19,291 bases of DNA from VMGX01 sp038065915 (GTDB lineage Bacteria; Patescibacteriota; Minisyncoccia; Phycocordibacterales; 21-14-all-36-13). The stretch spans positions 1 to 19,291 of the forward strand of contig JBBTPZ010000030.1 of NCBI GenBank assembly GCA_038065915.1, written 5' to 3'. The position numbers were made by a program, and so were the translations under genes. This document shows positions 6,450 through 14,200 of this stretch, one piece after another; position 1 is the first letter of the stretch, and each line of letters starts with the position of its first letter. The notes beneath the pieces were generated by a model that worked only from the letters and a program-made list of their open reading frames with translations, did no database searches and had not been told where the DNA came from.

Positions 6450-6510
6450 TATAGAAAATAATCTATCTGTGGATAAAACCACCTTGCAAACTTTCTATAT
6501 ATTTTCTATA
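6450..6510. promoter_or_regulatory. Candidate operator pair: 11-nt inverted repeat at the lexA-methyltransferase promoter
   Basis: TATAGAAAATA at 6450-6460 is repeated exactly in the opposite orientation at 6500-6510 (TATTTTCTATA). The second copy overlaps the -10 box, and an extra half-site TTTCTATA sits at 6492-6499. Next to the first copy is a short palindrome ATAGA-N6-TCTAT. Placement over the promoter of a LexA-domain gene suggests autorepression; this is an inference. Confidence 0.65.
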
Positions 6511-6512
6511 AT
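6484..6512 (+). promoter_or_regulatory. Sigma-70-type promoter of the lexA-methyltransferase gene
   Basis: The -35 TTGCAA (6484-6489), a 17-nt spacer and a -10 TATAAT (6507-6512) make a near-consensus promoter. The ATG at 6519 lies 6 nt after the -10 box, where transcription should begin, so the mRNA is probably leaderless. Confidence 0.8.
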
Positions 6513-6518
6513 ATCATC

Positions 6519-7973
6519 ATGGTAACAAAAAGACAACAACAAGTTTTAGATTTTATAGAGAAATATCAAGAAAAAAATAAATATTCCCCATCTTTAGAAG
6601 AAATCCAGAGAAAATTTAAACTCGCTTCAGTTTCTACGGCACATTATTATATTAAACAACTAAAAAATAAGGGATATCTTTCAAAACAAGAAAGTCGACA
6701 TAGATCGATAAGTGTTTTTCCGACTGGTCAAATGATAAAGGTTCCTCTTTTGGGAACAATTTCCGCGGGTCAGCCAATAGAGGCAATTCAAGAAAAAGAA
6801 TTAATCGCTGTTCCCAAAAATAAACTTCCTAATTCTGGAGATGTTTATGCACTTCGTGTCTCTGGTAATAGTATGATTGATGAAAACATAAATGACGGTG
6901 ATATTGTTTTAGTAAGGCAACAAGAAACGGCAGAAAATGGAGAGAAAGTTGTTGCACTAATAGATAATCACAATGTAACACTAAAAAAATACTATCATGA
7001 GAAAGGATATATACGATTACAGCCAGCTAATAAAAATATGGAACCAATAATTATACGGAGCGGAAAGGATATTTCTATACAGGGGGTAGTTCTTGATGTT
7101 ATTCGTGAAGAAGGAAGTTCGGTAATCCAGTTGCCGGAGTATAAAGATCAAGAAAAACATAAAGAGTTGCCAATCAATAAAATTATTTGTGGAGATGTAG
7201 TTGAAGTAATGAAAAAATTTCCACCCAATTCGGTGGATATCGTAATTACTTCTCCACCGTACGATGCCGTTCGCGACTACAAGGGATTTTCTCTTGATTT
7301 ACATGCAGCTGGTAAAGAAATACACCGTGTTCTTAAGGATGGTGGAATAGCTGTGATGGTAATTCAGGACCAGACAAAGAACTTTGGAAAGTCCCTAACT
7401 TCTTTTAAAACAATTATTGATTGGTGTGAGAACTTTGGTTTCAAGCTTTTTGAAACAGTTATCTACCAAAAATATGGTGCAGAAGGTGGATGGTGGAACA
7501 AACGTTTTCGTGTGGACCATGAATATATACCAATTTTTTTAAAAGGTGAACGACCACAGTATTTTAATAAAGAACACTTAAAAATACCATCGAAACATGC
7601 TGGCAAGACAATGACCGGAGGTGGTACTCGTCTTACAAACGGGATTCGAATAGCAACTCGTTCAATCAAAATTAATCCAACAAAATGTCGAGGAACGATA
7701 TGGGAATATCTCACAGCCGGCGATGGAAGTCGTCTCAAACACCAGCATCCGGCTACTTTTCCTAACAAACTCCCGTATGATTTTATCAGTTGCTTTACAC
7801 CTAAAAATGGAGTAGTACTTGATCCATTTGTTGGAAGTGGAACAACAACTGTTGCAGCTAAAAATCTTGGATACAAATATATAGGTATTGATATTGCTCC
7901 TGAATATTGTGCCATTGCAGAAAAACGCATGAAAGAGGAGTGTACACTGGAAGCGCAAAAAAAATTATTCTAG
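6519..7973 (+). CDS. LexA-type repressor fused to a beta-class DNA methyltransferase
   Basis: The protein has 484 residues in two parts. Residues ~1-68 form a LexA winged helix (KRQQQVLDFIEKY..., recognition region ~35-50). Residues ~75-196 form an S24 LexA/UmuD-type protease with the cleavage bond Ala83-Gly84 (ISAGQP), Ser118 (GNSM) and Lys156 (TLKK), nearly the same numbering as E. coli LexA. Residues ~219-475 form an amino-methyltransferase of motif order IV then I: TSPPY at 244-248, HPATFP at 410-415 and DPFVGSGTT at 435-443. The target base (N6-adenine or N4-cytosine) cannot be told. The frame is uninterrupted, so this is one ORF and not two genes. RecA-stimulated cleavage would separate DNA-binding and methyltransferase parts. 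It is convergent with, and overlaps by 9 nt, the next gene. Confidence 0.93.
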   Translation: MVTKRQQQVLDFIEKYQEKNKYSPSLEEIQRKFKLASVSTAHYYIKQLKNKGYLSKQESRHRSISVFPTGQMIKVPLLGTISAGQPIEAIQEKELIAVPKNKLPNSGDVYALRVSGNSMIDENINDGDIVLVRQQETAENGEKVVALIDNHNVTLKKYYHEKGYIRLQPANKNMEPIIIRSGKDISIQGVVLDVIREEGSSVIQLPEYKDQEKHKELPINKIICGDVVEVMKKFPPNSVDIVITSPPYDAVRDYKGFSLDLHAAGKEIHRVLKDGGIAVMVIQDQTKNFGKSLTSFKTIIDWCENFGFKLFETVIYQKYGAEGGWWNKRFRVDHEYIPIFLKGERPQYFNKEHLKIPSKHAGKTMTGGGTRLTNGIRIATRSIKINPTKCRGTIWEYLTAGDGSRLKHQHPATFPNKLPYDFISCFTPKNGVVLDPFVGSGTTTVAAKNLGYKYIGIDIAPEYCAIAEKRMKEECTLEAQKKLF

Positions 7974-9020
7974 AAACCCATCAGTATCGATTGTGTATTC
8001 AATACCAAACGTGCTTGTGATAGCAAATGAAACAGGATTATTTGTCATCAATTTATCATAACGCCCTTTACTTGGTGTCATTGTGCCTTTTTTAAAAGAA
8101 AAATGAGATAAATTTTTCCATGACCATTTTTCTGAGGAATAATTCCATCCGGTTTTGTTTGCGAGTATATGTAAAAATTTTTCAGCTTGCTTTACGGTAT
8201 CAAGTTCAATATTTTGGGTTTTTTTATCAAAATGAACTAACTCACCTTTTCCATTTGAAAGTTTAATTTTGTCACCACCACGTTTTCCACCCGTAATTGA
8301 TCGTAATTCATCAAATAGTTCACTCAACGCACTCATCAAACTAAAGATGGAATAATGGTCATTAAAAAATATTGTATGTAGTGGACTTTCAATATTGTTT
8401 GCTTGCAGAAAATTTAACCAACTCAGACAATTATCAGGATAATTAAAAAGATTTTTGAATGTTCCGTCTGTGTATAATAATGGACAAATTGCTGTTTTTG
8501 GAATAACTACTTCTTGAACTGAACCAAGAACACCAAGAAGAAGATGTATTGTAGCTAGTGGATATTTTTGGGGGAAATTTGGTTTAAAACCGTATCCTCG
8601 AGTATTATTTGCTGAAAAACAATTGTCAAAATTATTCCAATTTTCAGGGAGACCATTTTTATTAAACATGACCATGTGTTGTCCAACGCTTCGTATTTCT
8701 TTTCTAAAAATTTCCATATCAAGAAAAATACAATCTTTTATATTAAAATCTTTCTCTAAAAGCATAACTTTTCCATCATAAAAGCCACGAATTTTCCAGT
8801 TTAAATGATTAGAAACAAATAACCCACAAAGCAGTCCATCACTGTCAGGACTTATTATGCAATTTTGATCTTTTTGCACCAACCAAGGAAATTTTTTAAT
8901 TATTGTCGGGTAATTAATTACATCGTTTTCGTCAGTTGGTGTTTCTTGTATTTTTGAAATCATAATCATTTTATTCAAGGCCCGTGAATTTTTGTTTTTT
9001 CCTACGGCGTAAAAATTCAT
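7965..9020 (-). CDS. Unknown protein convergent with the LexA-methyltransferase, candidate partner
   Basis: I do not recognise the family with confidence. The protein is soluble, with no signal or membrane segment. Notable segments are PDSDGLLCGLF followed by NWKIRGFYDGK near the N-terminus, LATIHLLLGVLGS in the middle, SITGGKRGGDKI, and a C-terminal domain with conserved-looking tryptophans. The DSDG element is faintly like the DxDG of DHH-type phosphoesterases, but no DHH motif is seen. I place the start at ATG 9020, which has AGGGA just upstream; the frame is open to TTG 9044, and ATG 8969 is an alternative. Its 3' end overlaps that of the methyltransferase gene by 9 nt, so the two are presumably co-inherited. 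A nuclease role in a restriction-type system is only a guess from context. Confidence 0.8.
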   Translation of the reverse strand: MNFYAVGKNKNSRALNKMIMISKIQETPTDENDVINYPTIIKKFPWLVQKDQNCIISPDSDGLLCGLFVSNHLNWKIRGFYDGKVMLLEKDFNIKDCIFLDMEIFRKEIRSVGQHMVMFNKNGLPENWNNFDNCFSANNTRGYGFKPNFPQKYPLATIHLLLGVLGSVQEVVIPKTAICPLLYTDGTFKNLFNYPDNCLSWLNFLQANNIESPLHTIFFNDHYSIFSLMSALSELFDELRSITGGKRGGDKIKLSNGKGELVHFDKKTQNIELDTVKQAEKFLHILANKTGWNYSSEKWSWKNLSHFSFKKGTMTPSKGRYDKLMTNNPVSFAITSTFGIEYTIDTDGFLE

Positions 9021-9080
9021 TCGAATCCCTACATTTCCAAACAAGGACTATTTTACCGGGGATTCGGTCACAAATCACTA

Positions 9081-9109
9081 ATTATTTTTTCAACAAAATT
9101 GAAAAAATA
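9081..9109. repeat. Hairpin upstream of the 7965-9020 gene
   Basis: A 12-bp stem TTATTTTTTCAA/TTGAAAAAATAA with loop CAAAA. A second imperfect stem (GACAGA...CTGTC, ~9134-9166) follows. The 9021-9205 spacer contains no gene I can support; it also has three scattered copies of CGAATCCC/GGGATTCG. Confidence 0.45.
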
Positions 9110-9205
9110 ATAAGTGTTCGCGACCCCGACTCGACAGAAAGAAAAATTAAAATTTTTCTCTGTCTGCGTCTTTCGAATCCCATCTTAACAACACAAAAAC
9201 GCTTA

Positions 9206-9236
9206 TTCAGAATAGCTATTGAAACACTATTCTGAA
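9206..9236 (-). terminator. Hairpin terminator downstream of tRNA-Ser
   Basis: The 10-bp perfect stem TTCAGAATAG/CTATTCTGAA with an 11-nt loop lies 9 nt past the 3' end of the minus-strand tRNA-Ser. On that strand it is followed by TAAGCGTTTTTG. It probably ends the tRNA transcript. Confidence 0.6.
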
Positions 9237-9245
9237 GAATCGTTG

Positions 9246-9332
9246 CGGAGAGGGAGGGATTCGAACCCTCGAGACCTTTTCAGGCCCAACATCTTAGCAG
9301 GATGCCCCGTTCGACCGCTCCGGCACCTCTCC
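9246..9332 (-). tRNA. tRNA-Ser (anticodon GCU)
   Basis: On the minus strand the acceptor is GGAGAGG/CCTCTCC with discriminator G73, as expected for serine. The anticodon loop is CTGCTAA (GCU, codons AGC/AGU). A long variable arm (GGGCCTGAAAAGGTCTC) is present, as in class II tRNAs, and the T arm is GAGGG-TTCGAAT-CCCTC. CCA is not encoded (GCAA follows). Confidence 0.95.
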
Positions 9333-9455
9333 GTATGAATATAAAAAGTACAAAAAAATGTTTTTTTAAACATTTTTCATCTATAAAATAACACATTTTA
9401 AATCCTTTTCCTATTTTTATAAATGTGTTTTTTGTTGTAAGATTTGGTTAATAAT

Positions 9456-10313
9456 ATGAAAAAACTATTTTTTATTTTTATTATTTTTCTTCTCATAATT
9501 ATTTTTATTTTTTTGATATTCTCTTTTATTGAACGACCTAAATCTAACAAGTTTGACCAAAATATTTCGTTTGGTTTTTTACTAGCGAATGACCCCGCGA
9601 GTTATCATGATATGAAAGAATTGGGTGTAGATTATATTTTGATAGCTAATTTTAGTGAAGATGAGGCAGAAAAAAGAATAAGCGAAGCAGAAAAACAAAA
9701 TATTAAAGTTTATCTGAGCGCTGGCGTGCTTGCCCCAGATGATTTTAAAAGAATGAAATTACTCGGTGGATATAAACAGGTAGAAGGATTTTTTCTTGAC
9801 GAACCACACCTACATAAAAGTTATTATAACAACAGCGATATTGAAAATTGGTTGAATTGGAGTAAGGAAAAATTTCCAAATAAAAAAATTTTTATTGCGA
9901 CACCAAGAATTGAAACTTATGAGGAACTTTTAAATATTCCAAATTTACACTTAGCTGGTTTTCAACCAGATTATTACCCAATAAACGGACCGATAAATAT
10001 GTATGGTTCTCAAAGAAAATTAGTCCAAAAAATGGAGAGTGATGGTTTTGAAGTTCAGCCAATTATTCAAACACATGCATTAAATTTTTACGAAAGTGAA
10101 TTATGGCGAACCATTATTGATAAGATTGCTCTTTTGGACGGACACGGGCTTATTTCACGGCCAACATCACAGCAAGTAGCAAATCAAATTGAAAATGTTG
10201 CATCAGAAAATACAAAAATAATTTGGATGTACCCCGGCGAAGACGATTATGTAAAATGGACGCAAGAAAGAAAAGATTATATTAAAGAAATTTTTGAAGA
10301 GGTAAAAAAATAA
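9456..10313 (+). CDS. Membrane-anchored TIM-barrel-like protein, putative glycoside hydrolase-like
   Basis: The product has 285 residues from ATG 9456; the frame also opens at TTG 9444, which is less likely. A very hydrophobic N-terminal segment (residues ~3-25) is an uncleaved membrane anchor, with the rest outside. The extracytoplasmic part alternates predicted strands and helices: GFLLANDPASYHDMKELGV, VDYILIANF, IKVYLSAGV, EGFFLDEP (~111-118), KIFIATPRI and LAGFQPDYYP. The acidic pair ending a strand in FFLDEP is typical of catalytic carboxylates in (beta/alpha)8 glycoside hydrolase-like folds. Substrate is unknown. A possible -10 TAAGAT (9438-9443) lies 12 nt before the ATG. A bulged hairpin (10352-10383) and a terminator follow. 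Confidence 0.82.
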   Translation: MKKLFFIFIIFLLIIIFIFLIFSFIERPKSNKFDQNISFGFLLANDPASYHDMKELGVDYILIANFSEDEAEKRISEAEKQNIKVYLSAGVLAPDDFKRMKLLGGYKQVEGFFLDEPHLHKSYYNNSDIENWLNWSKEKFPNKKIFIATPRIETYEELLNIPNLHLAGFQPDYYPINGPINMYGSQRKLVQKMESDGFEVQPIIQTHALNFYESELWRTIIDKIALLDGHGLISRPTSQQVANQIENVASENTKIIWMYPGEDDYVKWTQERKDYIKEIFEEVKK

Positions 10314-10351
10314 AAATCAGAATATAATGTTTGTTTAAAAAACATTACTTG

Positions 10352-10383
10352 TCCCGTGAAATTTGAAAACTATTTCACTGGGA
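10352..10383 (+). repeat. Bulged hairpin element (copy 2)
   Basis: TCCC-GTGAAAT (10352-10362) pairs with ATTTCAC-T-GGGA (10372-10383), with the same single bulged T as the element at 5260-5318. A preceding hairpin TAATGTTT...AAACATTA (~10326-10348) also follows the gene. Confidence 0.6.
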
Positions 10384-10436
10384 TGGATTAAAAAATTGCC
10401 ACGACTCTTTAAAAACTTTCACAAAAACATTATGGA

Positions 10437-10464
10437 TTAAAATCGTCCTTAGGGACGATTTTAA
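10437..10464. terminator. Bidirectional terminator between convergent genes, containing a stop codon
   Basis: Stem TTAAAATCGTCC/GGACGATTTTAA with loop TTAG. Its right arm contains the stop codon (10461-10463) of the minus-strand surface protein, so the last codon lies in the terminator stem. It also serves the plus-strand gene ending at 10313. Confidence 0.75.
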
Positions 10465-11915
10465 TTACCAAATTTCCATTTGATTATTCCGTAATTAAAA
10501 TGCGGGGGTGCGACCGACCCATTCGTAAAATAATTTCTAAAATTGACGATATCATCACTGAATAATCTATTTTCATACATAACAATAAAAATATTATCTC
10601 CTTGGTTTAAGCTTGAAAGAATTGAATCATTTTGGATGCTTTCAACGGCTATCCCCAAAGAATGTCCGTTTAAAATAATTGAATTTCCAATTGTTCCTTT
10701 ATATACATCGCCATAAGCTTTCACATTGCCGAGTGCGTGGCGTTGATATGTACATATACTACCGGTTGGAATATAATAATCTCCGTTTAAAAAAGTTGAT
10801 GTATATGGTTGGCAGAAAAAACCTACACCCGGGAGGTCAATAATTTCCACAGTTTTTGTCATTGATAGTGTTGTATTGCCGACAAAATCTTTCGCTATTA
10901 TTCTGAAATCATATGTTCCACCAAAAATATTTAATAAATACTGATTTTTGGTTGTTGTTGCAATTTCAATTCCATCTTTTAAAATATGATACAATAAAAT
11001 ATCCGAATCGCTCGTTTCCCACGAAAGTATAATAAAGTTGTCCGCCAAAAGACAACGACTTTGTTCTAACGAAAATGCGCATTCTTGTATATTAAAAGAA
11101 GTGAATGTCGGCGCGACCGTATCAACAAAAATAGTTTTTTCTGTAGATGAAGAGGTTCCGTTTATATTGGAAGTAAAAAATTTTATAGTTGTTGTTCCCT
11201 GCGCCAGCTCGTCAATATTAAGAGACCAATTTTCATTCAAATCAGCCGTTGTTGTTGAATTTGAAAAATCATTCAATACAGTTAGCGTAGAAGATGCTAG
11301 GCCAGAAAATAAAATTGTTGATGTATTAAAATGTGTTCCCGCCGGAGACAATATTATTGGAGCAATGGGCTGAACTGTATTTTGTCCTCCAATCCAAGAT
11401 ACAAGGCCAAAATCAACCCATCCAACAACATTAGAACCCCACGCATATCCGCTAAAAAAACCAGTTTGTTGAGTATATGAAATTCCATAAGAAGGATTTG
11501 TTTTTAAATTAATCCACCCATCCCATCCATTCGCATCCGCAGATAATGCCTTTGCCCATCCATCAACACTGCTTCCGGTTATTTTTATTTTACATGTTCC
11601 AGACGGACAACCACTCACGTCATTTTTATTGAAACTTATCCAACCGATATTATCACTCCAAGCATAACCGGAAACATTTCCTTGATTGTCGGATTTAACG
11701 CCGTAACTTATATAATTACAAGAGTTTGTATTTTCACAATTAAAACTTATCCAACCAATATTATCTGACCATCCCCAACCAGTTATATTATTTTCATTTC
11801 CATTTGCAAAAACGTTATTAATTTCTTTTGCATTTAAGTTCCATACAGCGATTAGGATGAACGCAAAAATAAGAAATTGTAATATTATTTTTATTTTCCC
11901 AAACGGCGTTTTCAT
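10461..11915 (-). CDS. Secreted or surface protein with GWISF repeats and an Ig-like domain
   Basis: The 484-residue protein has a hydrophobic N-terminal segment (residues ~9-27), a signal peptide or anchor. Four repeats built on GWxWSDNIGWISFN follow: ~46-59 and ~83-96 are nearly identical, ~118-136 (GWAKALS...GWDGWINL) and ~156-170 (GYAWGSNVVGWVDFG) are diverged. Residues ~185-270 look like an Ig-like fold (PIAPIILSPAG...TTTIKFFTSN...EKTIFVDTVAP), with a second beta-rich domain to ~360 and a C-terminal domain with paired cysteines. Such GW-S repeats are common in Parcubacteria cell-surface proteins, to my recollection; the function is unknown, possibly adhesion or surface-layer. Low-complexity Thr/Ser stretches fit extracellular location. 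No Shine-Dalgarno precedes the ATG. Confidence 0.88.
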   Translation of the reverse strand: MKTPFGKIKIILQFLIFAFILIAVWNLNAKEINNVFANGNENNITGWGWSDNIGWISFNCENTNSCNYISYGVKSDNQGNVSGYAWSDNIGWISFNKNDVSGCPSGTCKIKITGSSVDGWAKALSADANGWDGWINLKTNPSYGISYTQQTGFFSGYAWGSNVVGWVDFGLVSWIGGQNTVQPIAPIILSPAGTHFNTSTILFSGLASSTLTVLNDFSNSTTTADLNENWSLNIDELAQGTTTIKFFTSNINGTSSSTEKTIFVDTVAPTFTSFNIQECAFSLEQSRCLLADNFIILSWETSDSDILLYHILKDGIEIATTTKNQYLLNIFGGTYDFRIIAKDFVGNTTLSMTKTVEIIDLPGVGFFCQPYTSTFLNGDYYIPTGSICTYQRHALGNVKAYGDVYKGTIGNSIILNGHSLGIAVESIQNDSILSSLNQGDNIFIVMYENRLFSDDIVNFRNYFTNGSVAPPHFNYGIIKWKFGN

Positions 11916-12047
11916 TTAATACAGATTATTTATTAACACCGATTTAATAATATTATATTATCATGTTTAACGATGCTTTATAATTCACTGCATAATAAAA
12001 ATAAGAGGTTAATTGTCTCGGTATTTCGCGCTTCGGCCTAATTTATT

Positions 12048-13547
12048 ATGAAATTAACAAAAACTGATTTTCTTATATACAAAGATTGCGCAAAAAATGC
12101 TTGGTTGAAAGTTCACAAGCCGGACATTTATTTTGCAAAACCACTATCGGTTTTTGACCAGAGTATTATTGAAACAGGAAATAAGGTTGACCAACTCGCA
12201 CGAGATTTGTTTCCTGGCGGTGTATTGTTGTCCGATAGAAACGACACTAAGAAAACAAAAAAACTCATAGAAGCAAAAATTCCTGTTATCTATCAGCCCG
12301 TATTTGAGACAGAGTCGTATAAAATTATATGCGACATTTTAGTTTGGAATACAAATACAAAACTTTATGATTTATGTGAAGTAAAAGCGTCAAACAGCGG
12401 GGAGGATAAAAAAAAGAAAGATGAATTATATTCCTATGATATTGCTTTTCAGTATTTGGTTTTAAAAGAACTCAAAATTCCTGTCGGAAAACTTTTTCTT
12501 GTTAGATTAAATAACAAATATATTAGAGGAGTAGAACTTGATATTCATCAACTTTTTACAAAAGAAGATTTTACAAAACAAGTTTTAGACATATCTGATT
12601 CTGTTGCGGTGGAAATGAAAACAGCTCACGACTTTATGTCCCAAGAAAAAGAACCTCACGGTTCTTGCAAATGCATCACTCGTGGAAGAAGCGCTCACTG
12701 CACAACTTTTTCGCATTCCAATCCGCATGTTCCGGAATATAGTGTTCACGATATTTCTCGTATCGGACAATCAAAGAAAAAATTAGAAGAACTGGTTGAT
12801 AGCGGAATTTTTTCAATCCACGATGTTCCTAAAGAATTAAAATTAAGTGAAAAACAAAGAAATCAAGTTGATGCTACACAGTTAGAAAAAGTTTTCATTG
12901 ATAAACAAGAAATTAGTAATTTTTTAAACACAATTTTTAGCCCCATTTCTTTTTTGGACTATGAGACATTTCGATCGGCGATTCCGAGATTTGTTGGTTA
13001 CCGCCCCTTTAATCAAATTCCATTTCAATTTTCACTCCATGTTTTTAATCAAGGTGAAACAGAACCAATTCACGCAGAATTTATTTTTACAGAAAATAAA
13101 AATCCTGACGAGGCAATTATAAATGCACTGAAAAAATATTTGCCAAGCAAGGGCTCTGTTCTGGTTTGGAATAAGACATTTGAAATGGGAAGAAATAGGG
13201 AACTCGCACAACGCAACCCAGAACATAAAACATTTTTTGATGATTTAAATAACAGAATTATTGATTTAAGAGATATTTTTACAGAACAAAATTTTATACA
13301 CCCAAGTTTTAAAGGAAAAACATCCATCAAATATGTTTTACCCGTTTTCGCTCCAGAATTATCATATAAAACACTCTGTATTCAGGAAGGAGCAACGGCA
13401 TCTGATACTTGGAATAAAATTGTGAACAAAGAATTTATGGATGATGAAATAAAAGAAGAAATAAATAATCTATGTACTTATTGCAAAATGGATACATACG
13501 CAATGTTTACAATCTGGAAATATCTTTTTGATTTAACAAATGTATAA
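12048..13547 (+). CDS. DUF2779-family nuclease with Cas4-like PD-(D/E)XK domain
   Basis: This 499-residue protein has two domains. The N-terminal ~220 residues resemble Cas4/RecB-type nucleases: DFLIYKDCAKNAWL at the start, D96 (ICDILVW) and E111-x-K113 (CEVKAS) as the metal-binding PD-(D/E)XK residues. Four cysteines (C14, C207, C209, C218) are spaced as for a Cas4-like iron-sulphur cluster. The C-terminal half matches DUF2779: FLDYETF (D304, E306), then WNKTFEMGRNREL (~375-386), IIDLRDIF and CKMDTYAM (D482), the pattern of a DEDD-type 3'-5' exonuclease. A role in DNA processing or repair is inferred. No CRISPR array is present. The gene is transcribed away from the surface-protein gene; the ATG lacks a Shine-Dalgarno. 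Confidence 0.85.
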   Translation: MKLTKTDFLIYKDCAKNAWLKVHKPDIYFAKPLSVFDQSIIETGNKVDQLARDLFPGGVLLSDRNDTKKTKKLIEAKIPVIYQPVFETESYKIICDILVWNTNTKLYDLCEVKASNSGEDKKKKDELYSYDIAFQYLVLKELKIPVGKLFLVRLNNKYIRGVELDIHQLFTKEDFTKQVLDISDSVAVEMKTAHDFMSQEKEPHGSCKCITRGRSAHCTTFSHSNPHVPEYSVHDISRIGQSKKKLEELVDSGIFSIHDVPKELKLSEKQRNQVDATQLEKVFIDKQEISNFLNTIFSPISFLDYETFRSAIPRFVGYRPFNQIPFQFSLHVFNQGETEPIHAEFIFTENKNPDEAIINALKKYLPSKGSVLVWNKTFEMGRNRELAQRNPEHKTFFDDLNNRIIDLRDIFTEQNFIHPSFKGKTSIKYVLPVFAPELSYKTLCIQEGATASDTWNKIVNKEFMDDEIKEEINNLCTYCKMDTYAMFTIWKYLFDLTNV

Positions 13548-13570
13548 TGTAATTATATAAGAAAGAATAT

Positions 13571-13576
13571 TATAAT
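13571..13576 (+). promoter_or_regulatory. TATAAT box 5 nt before the dedA start
   Basis: A perfect -10 hexamer lies 5 nt upstream of ATG 13582, with no convincing -35. If used, transcription would begin at or just inside the start codon (leaderless). The region is AT-rich, so chance is possible. Confidence 0.4.
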
Positions 13577-13581
13577 TATAT

Positions 13582-14187
13582 ATGTTTGAATTATTTTCAA
13601 GTGCTAATTTAATTGAACTAATAAAAGTAATCGGATATTTTGGTATTTTTGTTATTATTTTTGCTGAGTCAGGTTTATTTTTTGGATTTTTCTTGCCGGG
13701 CGATAGTTTGTTATTTACAGTCGGTTTGTTGGCTTCGCAGGGATTTTTGGATATATATCTCTCAATATTTTTAATATTTATTGCTGCCGTTATCGGAGAT
13801 AGTGTCGGTTATGCTTTCGGCAAAAGAGTTGGACCTAAAATTTTTTATAAAGACGACTCGTTCTTTTTCAACAAAAATAATTTGATAAAGGCAAAAGATT
13901 TTTATGAAAAACACGGAACCAAAACAATAATTATTGCTCGATTTATTCCAGTAATCAGAACTCTTGCGCCTATAGTTGCAGGCGTTGGCGAAATGAAATA
14001 TAAAAAATTTATTAGTTATAATATTATTGGCGGATTTATTTGGTCATTTGGTGTAACTTTGGCTGGATATTATCTTGGTATTCTTGTGTCTGGCGCGGAT
14101 AAATATTTATTTCCTATAATTTTAATAATTATCTCCACATCTTTTATACCCGCGATATGGGAATATTTTAAATCCAAAACCTCCTAA
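13582..14187 (+). CDS. DedA-family (VTT/SNARE-associated) membrane protein
   Basis: This 201-residue integral membrane protein matches the DedA family in length. The signatures are FAESGLFFGFFLPGDSLL (~residues 28-45) and ARFIPVIRTLAPIVAG (~118-133) with the family-typical arginines. Re-entrant and membrane-spanning hydrophobic segments appear at ~10-60, ~57-78, ~142-165 and ~172-192. DedA proteins act in the cytoplasmic membrane in lipid carrier recycling and membrane homeostasis; the exact substrate here is unknown. The gene starts 34 nt after the DUF2779 stop and may be co-transcribed or have its own promoter. Its TAA stop lies in the loop of a 12-bp terminator-like hairpin. Confidence 0.92.
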   Translation: MFELFSSANLIELIKVIGYFGIFVIIFAESGLFFGFFLPGDSLLFTVGLLASQGFLDIYLSIFLIFIAAVIGDSVGYAFGKRVGPKIFYKDDSFFFNKNNLIKAKDFYEKHGTKTIIIARFIPVIRTLAPIVAGVGEMKYKKFISYNIIGGFIWSFGVTLAGYYLGILVSGADKYLFPIILIIISTSFIPAIWEYFKSKTS

Positions 14188-14200
14188 TGAGGTTTTGGAT
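14172..14200 (+). terminator. Hairpin enclosing the dedA stop codon
   Basis: Stem ATCCAAAACCTC/GAGGTTTTGGAT (12 bp) with loop CTAAT containing the TAA stop (14185-14187). No T-run follows, so it may protect the mRNA 3' end instead of terminating by the classical mechanism. Confidence 0.6.

Noticed and set aside
7463..7958. Minus-strand frames of 155 and 98 codons antisense to the methyltransferase
   Set aside because: They are shadows of a coding region with clear methyltransferase motifs on the plus strand.
9018..9262. Three CGAATCCC/GGGATTCG copies near the T arm of tRNA-Ser, considered as attachment sites of an integrated island
   Set aside because: Only ~8 nt match the tRNA 3' end, and orientations are mixed; there is no integrase. 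Too weak for an att call.
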